DNA of 55,884 nucleotides from Tubiluchus corallicola (Eukaryota > Priapulida > Priapulimorpha > Priapulimorphida > Tubiluchidae): assembly GCA_030141605.1 (NCBI GenBank), contig JAQGDQ010001199.1, positions 1-55,884 on the forward strand, given 5' to 3'. The notes beneath the pieces are model-generated. The model was not told the origin of the DNA. It ran no database searches and saw only the letters and a list, made by a program, of their open reading frames with translations. Of this stretch, positions 33,145 through 47,230 are shown in pieces; the first letter of the stretch is position 1; each line of letters opens with the position of its first letter. Made by a program: the position numbers and the translations under genes.

Positions 33145-34820
33145 TTATTTAGTGTAACCATATCCATGGCCATCTCCACCTCCATAGCCAGCTTCAGCAG
33201 AACCATATCCATAGCCTTCTCCACCTCCATGTGAATAACCCTGATCTCCATGAGAATAACCTCCCGATCCTCCCAAATATCCAGCACTTTCCGCACCGTA
33301 TCCAGTTTGTCCTTCCGAGTAACCAGCGCCACCTCCGGAATATCCGCTTGCTCCTTCGGTGTATCCGGAACCCTCGCGAGAATAACCAGCAGCACCTCTA
33401 GAATATCCACTGCCCTCCTGGGAGTATCCAGCAGCACCTCCAGTGTATGCACCACCCTCTCGGGAATATCCGGTTTCACCTCCAGAATATCCGGCACCTT
33501 CTTGGGCATAACCAGCATCGTGTCCAGAGTATCCGGCACCACCATGGGAATAACCTGCATCCCTTCCAGAATGTTGAGCTCCTGCTGCCGAGATGCGAAC
33601 CGTATGGGTTATTTCTTTCTGAAGGCCATATTTAGCTGCCTGTGCTCCAAAGTTGTGTCCAGATGCAGCACCATAACTTCCCGAGGCACCGGTAGCATGT
33701 CCGGCTGCCGCCGCACCGTAACCTGCTGCACCATAGCCGTGTCCTGCTGCAGTACCATAGCCACCTGCTGAGCCGTGGCCGTATCCTGCTGCTCCGTGAC
33801 CTCCCGCAGAACTGTAGCCAAGTCCCCCTGCTGCTCCGCCGTAGCCTGCAGCAGAACCGTAACCATGTCTTGCTGCTCCACTGTAGCCTCCAGTGGCACC
33901 GTAGCCGAGTCCGTGAGCAGCTCCATAACCACCAGCACCATGTCCGTACCCTCCAGCACCGTAAGCTTGCCTCTGAGCAGCTCCGTAGCCAGCAGCACCA
34001 TAGCCTTGGGCTCCAAGTCCATATCCATGGCCATAACCACCACCATATCCAAGTACACCGTGACCACGGGCCCCAAGTCCATAACCAGCACCGGCAGCAA
34101 GTCCACCACCGTAACCAGCACCAGCAAGTCCACCACCGTAACCACGGGCACCAAGTCCATAACCAGCACCGGCAGCAAGCCCACCACCATAACCAGCACC
34201 AGCAAGTCCACCACCGTAACCAGCACCAGCAAGTCCACCACCGTAACCAGCACCAGCAAGTCCACCACCGTAACCAGCACCAGCAAGTCCACCACCGTAA
34301 CCAGCACCAGCAAGTCCACCACCGTAACCACGGGCACCAAGTCCATAACCAGCACCAGGTCCTCCATATCCAGTTCCAGGATAGCCAGCTCCATAACCAG
34401 CTGGGTGACCAGCTCCATAACCGTATCCTCCTGCACCATAACCAGCTGGGTGACCAGCTCCGTAACCATATCCTCCTGCACCATAACCAGCTGGGTGGCC
34501 AGCTCCGTAACCATATCCTCCTGCACCATAACCACCAAATCCAGGCGGCAAGCCGGGACCGCGTCTAGCTAAAAGTGGCATGGACCATAGTTGCGTCTAA
34601 AACGAAATAATCAGTGATTACTTCTATAACGTAAATTTATGCAAGAAGTTAAATTGGTTAGAGGTTAAAATACTGATGTTTTTGATCAATTTATGTCGCT
34701 GTTGGGTGTCGCCACCTGCTGTTTTAATCTAGAAACATTAGAAGTCACTGATACTAATGATTTTAATGCAGTACTTACAGCAGTTAAGCAAATGACAACC
34801 AGCTTAAGCAACGTCTTCAT
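33145..34820 (-). CDS. GY1, Gly/Tyr-rich secreted structural protein (intact copy)
   Basis: Two coding exons, 34820-34779 and 34596-33145 (TAA at 33145), encode 497 residues. An untranslated first exon ends at 34926 and the TATA box is at 35005. Exon 1 gives MKTLLKLVVICLTA and exon 2 continues TQLWSMPLLARR. Signal cleavage after about residue 19 is likely, with a dibasic RR soon after. The body has four parts: three 15-residue GYGAGGYGYGAGHPA repeats, then GGGLAGAGY repeats (about eight), then a GYGAA/GYGH tract, then a non-repetitive link YGLQKEITHTVRIS near residue 341. A C-terminal tract of 8-9-residue AGYSREG-type repeats follows. Composition and signal peptide indicate an extracellular structural protein (cuticle, eggshell, silk or adhesive are possible), in which tyrosines could be cross-linked. 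No named domain is recognised. It is convergent with the kinase exons and on the same strand as GY2 and GY3. Confidence 0.9.
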
Positions 34821-35004
34821 GTTGAACTAGTAAACCCTGCAACAAACACGAGAAATTTATTACAAATGTAACAGCAATAAATCACACAAATCGTAAAAAA
34901 TACCACTATGTACAACAGGACGTACCTGCACCAGATTACAACACCCCAAAACTATTTTCCCAAATTTCTTCTAGCTGGCGTAATGGTTTGATGGTCATTT
35001 CTGG

Positions 35005-35012
35005 CTTTTATA
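35005..35012 (-). promoter_or_regulatory. TATA box of GY1 (right arm)
   Basis: tataaaag on the minus strand, mirror of 2065-2072, followed by the untranslated first exon with donor at 34925. Confidence 0.7.
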
Positions 35013-35898
35013 CAGCCATAGAATATACGAAAATGTAATACGGGTAGGAATGCAGTTGCAGATCGAAGTATTAACGCAATATGCAGGGTTTAAATGCTCC
35101 GTTACCCCCTGCGAGCGTAATGTAACAGTCTCGTACAGTTCCCACTCCTTATTGGCTTCTTGAATTTACCGGTAATGCTCATTCAATAGTTTATTTGTTT
35201 GTCCTAAATGACTGTCAGGAGTTTTCTTTCCTTACGCAAATTCAAATTCTCACTAGAGATTTCAAATTTGTTTATTTTATTTATTTATAAATATTTATTT
35301 TATTTCAGACACTTACAGTTCATAGAACAACAGAAATAAGGCACAAGTAAAAAGCACACAGTTAGTTTATATAAGGTTCTTAACTACGACTTAAAAATGT
35401 TCGATCAAGAAACTGTATCAGTATTGTACAGCAAGTTATTGATGACAGTATTCTGCTCCAAAAACAGCCTACTCCTGAAACTAAACGCAGCTTTCGTACG
35501 TAAACAGGAAAATTTTGGCGTATTTTATTTGAAAATTGTACTAATATTGTACAGCAAGTTATTAATAACAGTATTCTGACTCAAAAACAGCCAACTTCTG
35601 TGTTTAGGCTTTCCTACTTATGCATGAAAAACTTGGTACATTGTAGCTAACATACGTTTGACTTGCACTACAGCGACAAGGAATATTAAAGAGTCCTCTA
35701 GTGGCGTTATTATAGGTATTACGCATTCTTTGAATGTTTCTTTTATCGTTATTAAACCAAAGATTATTGCAATAGAACTACATACAAAATGCTGCAAGAA
35801 GTCTTCTCCTAACATCAACAGAACAGTTTTTGGACCTCCTAATATAACAATTGGCTCTCGTACATAATAAACTATTATTTTATCATTTTATTCTAAAA
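35013..35898. other. Upstream region of GY1 (right), nothing else recognised
   Basis: Mirror of 1179-2064, including the ~60-bp direct repeat near 35409-35594. Confidence 0.6.
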
Positions 35899-36378
35899 CA
35901 GGGGTGTGCAAATTATCTGACTAGCCGGGCCACATGAAACTTTCCCGCAATTCCTGTGGGCCACAGGCAGTTTGATCAAGGAGCCAAGTACAGAAAGGCC
36001 TAATAATGATTTTTTTGCATCCGACCTGCATACATCATTACTACTACACTTAAGAAACTATTTTAGAAGTTATTAAAATTTATACACAAACCATATATTT
36101 CTACTTTCAGGACAGATAGTGGTAATTTCATTACAATGCATATTAGTAATGTGTATCACACAGTCTGTGTAGTACAGTGACATTAAGCTACAACCATCTT
36201 GTAAGGGTTAATGGCATCCGATCTAGTAGAAAAAACTACCCGCACTATCTTTGGGACGTGGCACGGACTTCAGCTGGATACACTCAATTAATCGCCATGG
36301 CCGCATTTTCATTTGGTTGACAAACCTCTTCGCGGGCCGCACAAACTCTCTCGGCGGGCCGCAATTTGCACACCCCTG
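35899..36378. mobile_element. hAT-type MITE family A, mirror of copy 1
   Basis: Reverse complement of 699-1178, flanked on both sides by the 8-bp duplication ttctaaaa. Confidence 0.92.
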
Positions 36379-36774
36379 TTCTAAAACATTTATTTTGCAG
36401 CTGATTTTTTCGCTAATTTTTTTAAATGAAAAGTAAACAAAAGTTTGGACGTCAGACGTGAATAGATAATTTCAAGGTGAGTAATTGCAATAAAGTCTTT
36501 CTTCACAGCATTAGAAATAGCTAAGTCATGCGTGTACGTTTGTCAGTGTTTGAAGAATAAGACACACGCTGAGTGATTATGAAGAATTCGCGTTACACAC
36601 AGCAACTTTGTTTGTGCTGATTAAAATTTTGTCGTTTATTTCGCTACGTAATACGTAACCCAAGCACAACTAACATGAAGTCATTGCTAAAATAAGAGCT
36701 ACAAAATGTCTTTAGATTTTTCATGTTATTGTTCTCCTTCTTCCTTCACTGCCAGTCCCTTTTCTTTTCTCCCT
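36379..36774. other. Mirror of 303-698, nothing recognised
   Basis: AT-rich sequence between MITE-A and the CT run. Confidence 0.6.
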
Positions 36775-37069
<295 letters not shown>

Positions 37070-37248
37070 NNNNNNNNNNNNNNNNNNNNNNNNNNNNNNN
37101 NNNNNNNNNNNNNNNNNNNNNNNNNNNNNNNNNNNNNNNNNNNNNNNNNNNNNNNNNNNNNNNNNNNNNNNNNNNNNNNNNNNNNNNNNNNNNNNNNNNN
37201 NNNNNNNNNNNNNNNNNNNNNNNNNNNNNNNNNNNNNNNNNNNNNNNN
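37070..37248. other. Assembly gap (179 N)
   Basis: A run of N with CT microsatellite on both sides. Its length is an estimate set by scaffolding, and adjacency of the two contigs rests on it. Confidence 1.
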
Positions 37249-39125
<1,877 letters not shown>

Positions 39126-39305
39126 CATTTTTATTTATCCCCTCATTTACATCTGTATACAAATTGACTATTATTTTTTTTAGTTGTTGATTAAAAAGGA
39201 TAAATTAAGCATAAAGGAAAGAGTTGGGGGGGGGGGGGGGGTGCAGGAGAAAGGGTAGCGAAAGACCAATTGGTCATCGAGTCAGCTACCCTTCTCAGGT
39301 TAGTG
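39126..39305. mobile_element. Interspersed repeat E with conserved hairpin, copy 1
   Basis: Contains the perfect 12-bp palindrome gaccaattggtc (39264-39275). It lies between agggtagc (39252-39259) and its inverse gctaccct (39285-39292). The same arrangement recurs at 54942-54983 with base changes. Both copies are preceded by tttttatttatc. A run of 16 G lies at 39226-39241. Probably part of a retroelement 3' region; class uncertain. Confidence 0.6.
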
Positions 39306-40777
39306 AAAATTGAAAAAAAAATTGTGGTGCTGCTGTTAACATGAATTTATGGGGGCATACATTAAACATGAAAGTGAAACAACTAAGTAAGCTATGCAAC
39401 AAAGAAATAAAATGAAAAATATGAAATGATGATTAACAAAATATGTAAAGCATTTAACTAACCGATTAAAACAAAAAACTAGAAAAAAGTCAAACCAAAA
39501 AACATAAATAATAAATCGGTGAAAGAAACAAAACATGTATAATAAACTCAAGCAAAATATAATGAAGCAAAGATATGCAATCGTGTCAAATTAAGCGCAG
39601 TGATAAAATACTATGGAATGCAAGAACTAGTGCAGGAAAATTGAGCAAACAAAATATGTAGTGAAATTTGAGTATGTGACGAAATAGACTATATGGCTCA
39701 AAAAATATAATAAGAACTTAATGATAACTGTGAAACAAGGAGCAAGAACAATGAACAGATGATGATGTTCCTCCGATTTTAAATCGTTCAGTAAAACGTT
39801 CATTAGAGTCAGATACTCCCGTAAAACGCGCTCGGATTCAGGGCGTATTTCAGCCTAATCTAGGCCCGGGAAAGTATCCCCACTTCCCCCACCCCCTGAA
39901 ATAGGCCCTGCTCGGATTAATGTTATTAAATCAGAAAAAAAGCGGATTTCTGAAAACTTTACGACGAAAACTTTGTAAACATAATAATACGGTGGTCGTT
40001 TCTTCTCCTCTTTTCCTTCTTCTTATTCCTTATCTTACTTTTTTCCATTCCATCATGTCTACTAACCCTAACCATTCTTTCATTCACTCATTTCTGCCAC
40101 CCTAACAAGCCAAGCTTTCAAGGTGTCATACAGCAACTCTTTTATTTGGTTAATTTGACTTCATCAACGTTTTTTACCTATACTGTTTCTTTTTGTTTCA
40201 ATAATATTGTATGTTGATTTACTGTATATGTATTGCTGGAGTGAAATAAATTGATTAATTGATTGAATACATATGTATCATAATATTATACATAATTATG
40301 GTATAAAATTTACATCTTATATCGTTTAACAGATCAAACATTTTCTAGTAAATATTTGCAAAAGTTTCTATAATTTATTTATATTACCGGTTTCTTTCAT
40401 TTTACTGAGTAAATTATTCCACGTTACAGCACACGTGATAATACAGTAAAAATACCTACAAGATATTAGTACATTAATAAATAAACATCTATTTTTGTGT
40501 TTGGTTGTTATTATTATTATATTTGCTCATGATTGGTTATACCACTAAGCAATCGCTTGGGGCGCCAATATTTTGGGGCGCCGAATTCTGGAAATAATTC
40601 TTTAAAGGACAAGACAAGGGGCATCTGAAGTAGGTTTCAGAAACGCCTTAAAAAATTATACTACTTTACAGCAATTTTATGCAATATCGTACTCGTGTTG
40701 AAAGGAATTTTCATTTGTTTTGATTTTAAGTCTCCCGCAATACTGTTCCGATGGCGCCATTACATCACTACGCCACG
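39306..40777. other. No gene recognised; possible retroelement tail
   Basis: 39838-39910 contains cagcctaatctaggcccggg and gaaataggccctg, similar to motifs at 53790-53820 and 55555-55585. A segment ending aataaattgattaattgatt near 40245 resembles the simple-repeat tail of a non-LTR element, but no coding part is visible. Confidence 0.45.
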
Positions 40778-41245
40778 TAAATTAGGGGAAGAAAAGGCAA
40801 TGTTAAATTATCACCCAAAAACTTTCCGTGCAAATCTATATTACTTAGTATTTCGCTTACCTGCTGGAAACACTTATGTAATTAGACTAATAATTTAAAA
40901 TGTTTGTGGCAGTTGGTAAAATGTCACTGACTCACCCTCCAGGGTGCGTCACTCACTAGCCAAGAACGTATTTTTAATCTTATTAACAAGATGCAATAAT
41001 TTAAAATTTTACTAAATTAGCAACATGTATTTTTCAAACGACCAACCATTAAAATGGCTGCGCCTAACGGTCATTGCAGGAGTTTAAATTTACAAGTTTT
41101 ATACAGCGTTACGGTGCATACGAATAGGTAGTGTGTAAGTGATATAAAATTTCGAGACGAATTTTTTAAGCTTCGTGTAAGTGGAGGGTTTTCTTGTGCT
41201 TTAATATTTAAATTTGTATGAGTAACGGCATAACGTATGTGTAAT
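40778..41245. mobile_element. Interspersed repeat C, copy 2
   Basis: Shares ggcaatgttaaattat, ttggtaaaatgtcactgact, accattaaaatggctg and ttttatacagcg with 16090-16640 and 51034-51520. Confidence 0.72.
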
Positions 41246-41354
41246 TCCTTAAGTGCACAACGAACTAGTTGCGTAATTTTCCTGTCGAAATGTATGACTT
41301 ACGGAAACCACAAAGTGTTTTCCCGTAGCAAAACATTGTCTTTTTGCTTTATTC

Positions 41355-41836
41355 CAGGGGTGTGCAAATTGCGGCCCGCCGAGAGAATTTGTGTGGCCCG
41401 TGGAGAGATTTGTCAACCTAATGAAAGTGCGGACCGGGCGATTAATTGAGTGTATCCAGCTGAAGTCGGTGCCACGATCACAAAGATAGTGCGGGTAGTT
41501 TTTTCTACTAGATCGGATGCCATTAACCCTTACAAGACGGTTGTAGCTTGATGTCACTGTACTACACAGACTGTGTGATACACATTACTAATATGCATTG
41601 CAATGAAATTACCACTATCTGTCCTGAAAGTAGAAATATATGGTTTGTAATATAAATTTTAATAACTTCTAAAATAGTTTCTTGAGTGCAGTAGTAATGA
41701 TGTACGCAGGTCGGATGCAAAAAAATCGTTATTAGGCCCTTCTGTACTTGGCTCCTTGATCAAACTGCATGTGGCCCTCAGGAATTGCGGGAAAGTTTAA
41801 CGTGGCCCGGCTAGTCAGATAATTTGCACACCCCTG
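41355..41836. mobile_element. hAT-type MITE, family A, copy 3
   Basis: Termini caggggtgtgcaaatt and aatttgcacacccctg, 482 bp. Flanking 8-mers ctttattc (41347-41354) and ctttatcc (41837-41844) match at 7 of 8. Same internal sequence as the other family A copies. Confidence 0.92.
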
Positions 41837-41844
41837 CTTTATCC

Positions 41845-42599
41845 GGTCTCCTAAGATTACTAAGGTTTCCTAGGGTCATTTCTGACATTACATCATGCAG
41901 ACGTTTCGCCTGGCTTTTGCCCACACTCTTCCGTTAGTAATTAAATTCTTATAATGGCATTTATCTAACTATGGCAGAGATATCTGTAGGAATCAAGGTC
42001 TTCAGGACGGAATGCGGCAAACGAAAGGCAAAAAAGCTGGAGAGTTAGATAGAGGGCAGTGGAGTCATAAATTCAAATTCAAACAATTATAAATCTAATT
42101 TCAAATTCAAGCAATTATCGATCCAATTTCAAATTCAAACAATTATAAATCCAATTTCGAATTCCAGCAATTTTAAATACAATTTTAAATTTAACCAGTA
42201 CAAGCTGTGGATAGGTAAGTAACTACAAATAACTAGTACACATGCATACCAGCATAAGCCTAACAGATAAGTACCGTTATACTTTATTGTAATAGTAAAC
42301 AAGAAAAAGTGAATATTTGGTTAGTGGTGGGACCATAAGGGAAGGCGTTGACCGACGAGAGGGGTGACCAAAACAGTTTTGCTTAGGACCTAGAACCGCC
42401 CTGTATTTAGTATTTAGATGCATCCACTTTAGTTGCAAATACAATTAATAACAATTTTAGAGGTGCCATTACACAACAAGTGGTTTTCTAACACCATTGA
42501 CTAATACTATTATAATAGTATTTTGAGTGGGGTGGGGTGGATACTCGGTGATCAGATGGCCTTTCACCACCAATCCTCCGTCTTTAACTAATGCTCATT
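41845..42599. other. No gene recognised; small degenerate repeat
   Basis: About four diverged units containing atttcaaattcaaacaatta occupy 42070-42195. The rest is unique-looking. Confidence 0.6.
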
Positions 42600-42985
42600 A
42601 GGAGTGAGCATCCACTCCCAGAAAGCAAATTCGAATCGAATCGAATTTGTGACTTTCGCATACGAGCCGGGCCGAATTTCAATATTTCGAATCGATCCGA
42701 ATTGAACCGAGTTTGAAAGATTTTCAAGCTAGTAAAAAGTGGTCTTACAAAGATCGTGCATATTACTTAATCTTGTTCTGCAATGAAACCGCCAATAGTT
42801 TGTTTAAAAAAATTGCACAGATACTGCAATTAAATTGTGCTAATTGCATGCCATTTCAAACGCCTTAATGATAAAGAACGTGTGTGGCTGAAGTGCTGAA
42901 TTATTCGAATCTATAATTTTTGGTTCGAATCGAATTCGAACTAGAGAAACCCGTTCATATCGAATTTTGTTAATCATTACCGAAT
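42600..42985. mobile_element. Interspersed repeat D, copy in contig 2
   Basis: Begins ggagtgagcatcc, is rich in ttcgaatcgaat, and shares aaagatcgtgcatatt and tgataaagaac with 8246-8645. Confidence 0.62.
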
Positions 42986-43119
42986 ACTTTGTTTCAAGTC
43001 TGTTGTATGAGACAAAAAAATTGAATAGGAATTTAATAAGAAACAAAGAAAAACGCAAATTATTTGTTTAACAGTTTATTTAACAACAATTTATTTAACA
43101 AAGGTTTATACAATCAAAG

Positions 43120-44699
43120 TTAACTTGAGCTGCTGCTGCTAGCTGATTGAGCAGAGGCGCCACCTTCAGCTTTCTCGTAACCTTCACCGCCCCCTTCTGA
43201 GTAGCCAGAATTGGAGTAACCTTCAGATCCAGATCCTTGCGAGGCGTGACTGCTGTGGGAGATGTGGGTGTGCACCGTGTGACTTATTTCCTTTCTGTGG
43301 GACTGCTCGCCATACTCCGATCCGCCGTGCCCGTGTTCGTTGTACCCGGTTTGTCCATATTCAGATCCACCGGCCGCGTATCCGTAACCTTCTTCAGCAC
43401 CATATGCGGCTGCCGCTGCCTCGTTGCCGTATCCTGCACCGCTGCCATACGCTGTTGCCTCTGCACCGGCTGCAATGTTGTGGCCGTATCCCGCACCGAT
43501 ACCATAGTTAATTGCTTTAACATCAGCACCTGTAACACCATGTCCGTAATCTGCTCCACGAGAGCCATAACCAGATGAGCGTCCTGCAGAACTGTAGTCA
43601 TAGCCATTACCAGTAGACAAGCCAATTCCTGAACCATAACCGGTGCCATATCCTTGGGCTATTCCATGTGCCAAAGCACTAGCTGAACCGTAATCATACT
43701 GTGGCCCATATCCATAACCGTCTCCATAGCCACCAGCACTTGCCCCATAACCGCTGCTGTAACCGTGGCCACCTACACCGTTTGCATAATGACTGCCAGA
43801 ACCATAATCCCTGCCATAACCATCGCCACGCCCACTACCATAACCTCTGCCATAACCATAGCCACCTGCACTGCCATAACCTCTGCCATAACCATAACCA
43901 CCTGCACTACCATAACCTCTGCCATAACCATAGCCAACTGCACTGGCTCCATAACCTCTGCCATAACCATAGTCACCTGCACTACCATAACCTCTGCCAT
44001 AACCATAGCCAAGTGCACTGGCTCCATAACCTCTGCCATAACCATAGTCACCTGCACTACCATAACCTCTGCCATAGCCATAGCCATCTGCACTGGTTCC
44101 ATAACCTCCACCAGAGCCATAGGTGCCAGCACCATAACCTCTACCATAACTGCCTGTACCAGTTGCATAACTTCCACCAGAGCCGCTATGACCGTTGCCA
44201 TAACCATAACCACCTGCAACAGTTTCGTATCTTCTGCTACCAGAATCATGGCTATTGTCGCCATAACTATCGTCGTAACCATAACTTCCTAAACCAGTCA
44301 CGTAGCTTCTACCAGGCGAGTAGCTACTAATGCCGTAACCGTTACCATAACCACGGCCAGCACTGTAGTCATCAGGATGACTCGCTTGTAGCCGTACCTA
44401 AAAAGATGAACGAAGTTACAGAAACAGAGAAAACTATAAAGTTTTATGAAGGCTACCACCACCAACAACAGCAAAGTTTTAGACTCATAAGTTTTTGTTG
44501 CCACACAAGTAAAAAATCAATAATTATCCATTACAAAGTACTGAATAATTTGAGGTTTTAAAGAACGCAAGAAATCACTCGAAAGCAACAACAATTCTTT
44601 TTGTCACCACTCGAGTGAAAAAAAAATCAGTAATTACTATAAGCAAAGCAGGATTACCACAGCCAAGCAGGCGACGAGTAACAGTAGATGCGTCCTCAT
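43120..44699 (-). CDS. GY2, Gly/Tyr-rich secreted structural protein
   Basis: Coding exons 44699-44658 and 44397-43120 (TAA at 43120-43122) encode about 439 residues. An untranslated exon ends at 44905 and splices to 44719. Exon 1 encodes MRTHLLLLVACLAV, exactly 14 codons with a phase-0 donor, as in GY1 and GY3. Exon 2 continues VRLQASHPDDYS, with likely signal cleavage after LQA. The body contains 12-residue repeats of the GYGYGRGYGSAG/GYGYGRGYGASA type. An Ala-rich stretch follows, then EYGEQSHRKEISHTVHTHIS near residue 383, and a Ser-rich end. KEISHTV matches KEITHTV of GY1, so the two are paralogues and not chance low-complexity lookalikes. Likely an extracellular matrix component; tissue unknown. 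Confidence 0.88.
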
Positions 44700-44990
44700 G
44701 ATGGAATCTCACTGTCTTTCTGCAAAAAGAAATAATATGATTTGATACAGTACAAATCAAACATTAAGACACCGTCATTAAAGTATTTCAACATAAAAAC
44801 AGCAAACCTGGTTTAGAATATTACACAAATATCAAACAACCTTATACTCGTCCAGCTGTAACAAATTTAGAATTTTTTAAGAAACTTAAGTACATTTTTC
44901 TCACCTGTGGCTGAAATAACAAGACCTCGCCTTCTGTACACCCGTTGAAGTCACTTGGATTACACATATGCAGTTTTTGGCTTTATACTG

Positions 44991-44997
44991 AAGCTGG
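44991..44997 (-). promoter_or_regulatory. TATA box of GY2
   Basis: tataaag on the minus strand, about 85 bp before the donor of the untranslated exon at 44904. Confidence 0.65.
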
Positions 44998-44999
44998 AT

Positions 45000-45714
45000 T
45001 AATCCATTTCCTTGTGGGGGTGTTTCTTTTTGACAAGAGTTAGTGACGAAGTCAGCTGTGTCCTCCTTGCTCACGGTTGTTCCTCTTCCAGAATTGGCTA
45101 GTCCTTGAAGTTCTAGTAAACATACATACAGTTATTTGAATAAGGAAGCCTGTGGCGTGCGCCAACAGAATTTTTTCGCTTAGAAGTAGTACGTCTTTGC
45201 GTTATTTTGTTTTTCAGTTAAGAAAACTAGATATAGGTTGTTGTCGTGAAGCTCACGATCTTTATCTTATTTTTTATTAGTTCTTAATTATGATCATTAG
45301 TCATATTATTACATTCTCTTATTACATTACTACAAAAACCACTAAAAATCCCACACAAGAAATTTCAGCTATAAAATAAGTCTATGTCTTTATATGCAGT
45401 CTAAACTTTCATCCTTGAACTATTGTGCATAACATTTATCTAACATTTATCTTTATCTCATGCAGATGATCATCATGTCCCGTTACGGTGTTGTAAACAT
45501 TGGGCAGATAGAATTCTAAAATAAAAGAAATCTGCCCTCAAGACAGGTAAACATAACTGACCTAGCGAAATGCCCTCGATGTCCCCGCGTGATTAAAGTT
45601 ACCTGCCAATAGATGGATAGCAAGCCGCGTTTAGCCCCGCCCGACTTGATGACGTAACACACATTCCCACAAACTCCCTCGCTGCAAGTGCTCACAGCAT
45701 GTAAACAAATGGAA
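45000..45714. other. Upstream region of GY2, nothing recognised
   Basis: No exon, RNA gene or tandem repeat recognised. Confidence 0.6.
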
Positions 45715-45990
45715 ATATGGAAAAATTTGGTCCTAGTAATTTTGGTACGAAGAATTTTGATACAGCGAAATTTTACCACTAGGAAAATTGGGTACAGGAA
45801 AATGTGGTAATGGGAAGATTTAATACAGCACTGGCAAATGTTGACAAGCGTTTCTGGTACAAGTAAATTTGGTACGGGCTAAAAATGGTACAGAATAGAT
45901 TTGCTGCTAGGAAAGTTTAGTACTGGAAAAGTTCAACTGGTACTAGGAAAATATAATGCAGAAAAAATGGTACAAGGAAAGTATATTTTA
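45715..45990. repeat. Degenerate ~20-bp repeat
   Basis: Many diverged units around aaatttggtac and ggaaaattgggtac. Unit boundaries are blurred, so this is an old array. Confidence 0.6.
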
Positions 45991-46118
45991 TAAAATCTAC
46001 AAAATGATCATGCGTTTAAGATCATACCAGACATTATGAATGATCAGTCTTAAAGACTTTAGAGTTAGCAGTTAGAGTTTCCACAACATAAGTTAATTAG
46101 TCCAGGTAAACTGTGAAT

Positions 46119-46633
46119 AACAATTAAGAAGAGCCTGGTTAGTACTTGGATGGGTGACCGCCTAGGAATACCAGGTGCCGTAGGCTTGCGGGATGCCCAC
46201 ACTGTATCTCGACGCCGCTAGGCGGAGGAGCTACACAAGCAGGCAACGGCTAGAGGGTGGAGGAGGTCAAGTGACCCGACGGCCATGTGTAGAGGAGTAA
46301 ACCTTCCAAATCAGGAGTGGAGCCCCGAAGGCGGACCAGTGCAGCATGCTCACTGACTCCGGCAGCTCCTGCAGCCAACCTGGTGCCAAACGTATCGCTC
46401 CGCTTTCCTTTGGACTACACCAGCGAGGAAGAGAGGAGGTTCCTGCTGTCTGGGCAACTCAGGATCTCCATATACCTTGCCCAGGCGTGCGCCCTGGAGA
46501 CGTTCAAGGATCGCACTGCTTAGCCACAGTCGACGCTGCAGCTCCATCAATGTGATCAATAAGTGACTCTCTTGGCGCACACTCCATTGTCTTCCGAGAC
46601 AGAAGGATGCCAACAACAACAACAATTAAGAGG
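46119..46633 (+). mobile_element. 5S-rRNA-headed SINE-like retroposon with target-site duplication
   Basis: The element starts with 57 nt of 5S rRNA 3' sequence, continues with about 430 bp of GC-rich body and ends in a (CAA)n tail. It is flanked by aacaattaagaag (46119-46131) and aacaattaagagg (46621-46633), 12 of 13 identical. A 5S head, a simple-repeat tail and a direct duplication are the features of SINE3-type elements. The 5S part is truncated before the A box, so this copy probably cannot be transcribed by Pol III from its own promoter. Confidence 0.75.
46131..46187 (+). pseudogene. 5S rRNA 3'-half sequence
   Basis: gcctggttagtacttggatg, gggtgaccgcct and gtgccgtaggctt match the 3' half of animal 5S rRNA, including the C-box region. 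The first ~64 nt and the A box are missing. It is part of the SINE-like element and not a gene. Confidence 0.85.
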
Positions 46634-46942
46634 TCTGCCTCTTAACCTTAACGGGATTTTAAACCTTAATAAACTGTTGATACTATACTGTGTCCGAATA
46701 GCCTGCAGATACATGGGTTTGGATATAGAGAATTAAAATTTTTGCTCAACTATGTCTTAACAACTAAATGTGTATATATAATACATATATAAACGCCTAC
46801 ATTTCTGTTGAGTACTCCTTTTTTCCATATTTGTTTAATATGATGTATGTGTTTTGTAATTATAACTTCTTATTTGCTTGTATTTGAATAATGTGTTACT
46901 GTGTAATTGTATGATTGTTATATGCTTGTAATCTTGTTATTG
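46634..46942. other. Intergenic, nothing recognised
   Basis: AT-rich sequence with a short alternating TA run near 46770-46790. Confidence 0.6.
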
Positions 46943-47230
46943 TTAAGACCAGTGTGAACCTGGCTTCATGAATTTTAAATTTTGCGCAACGTGGTACCAT
47001 CTAGCTGGAAACTTTAAAGTATGGACTTTGACAAAGTTATGTTGTCATTATGCTGTTCTGTAGTGTATATGAACAATCTGTCTTGTACAAGCTGGCGAAA
47101 TTTATCATTAAAGGTCAGTGTGAACCCTACTTAATAGATTTTAATTTTGCATCCAAGGTGGCTTCATTCAGCTAGAAACTTTAAAATGTGCACATTCAGT
47201 CTTGTGCAAGCTAGCGAAATTTAGCAGATG
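46943..47230. repeat. Diverged tandem duplication, ~160-bp unit
   Basis: cagtgtgaacc, gctggaaactttaaag and caagctggcgaaattta recur as cagtgtgaaccc, gctagaaactttaaaa and caagctagcgaaattta. Confidence 0.75.

Noticed and set aside
43237-44330. Plus-strand and shifted frames over GY2, and similar frames over GY3 (51824-52654)
   Set aside because: Shadows of repetitive coding exons.
46131-46187. Functional 5S rRNA gene
   Set aside because: Only the 3' half is present, without the A box, and it is fused to a retroposon body with target duplications.
46317-46523. 68-codon frame in the 5S-headed element
   Set aside because: GC-rich SINE body with overlapping frames; no recognisable protein family.
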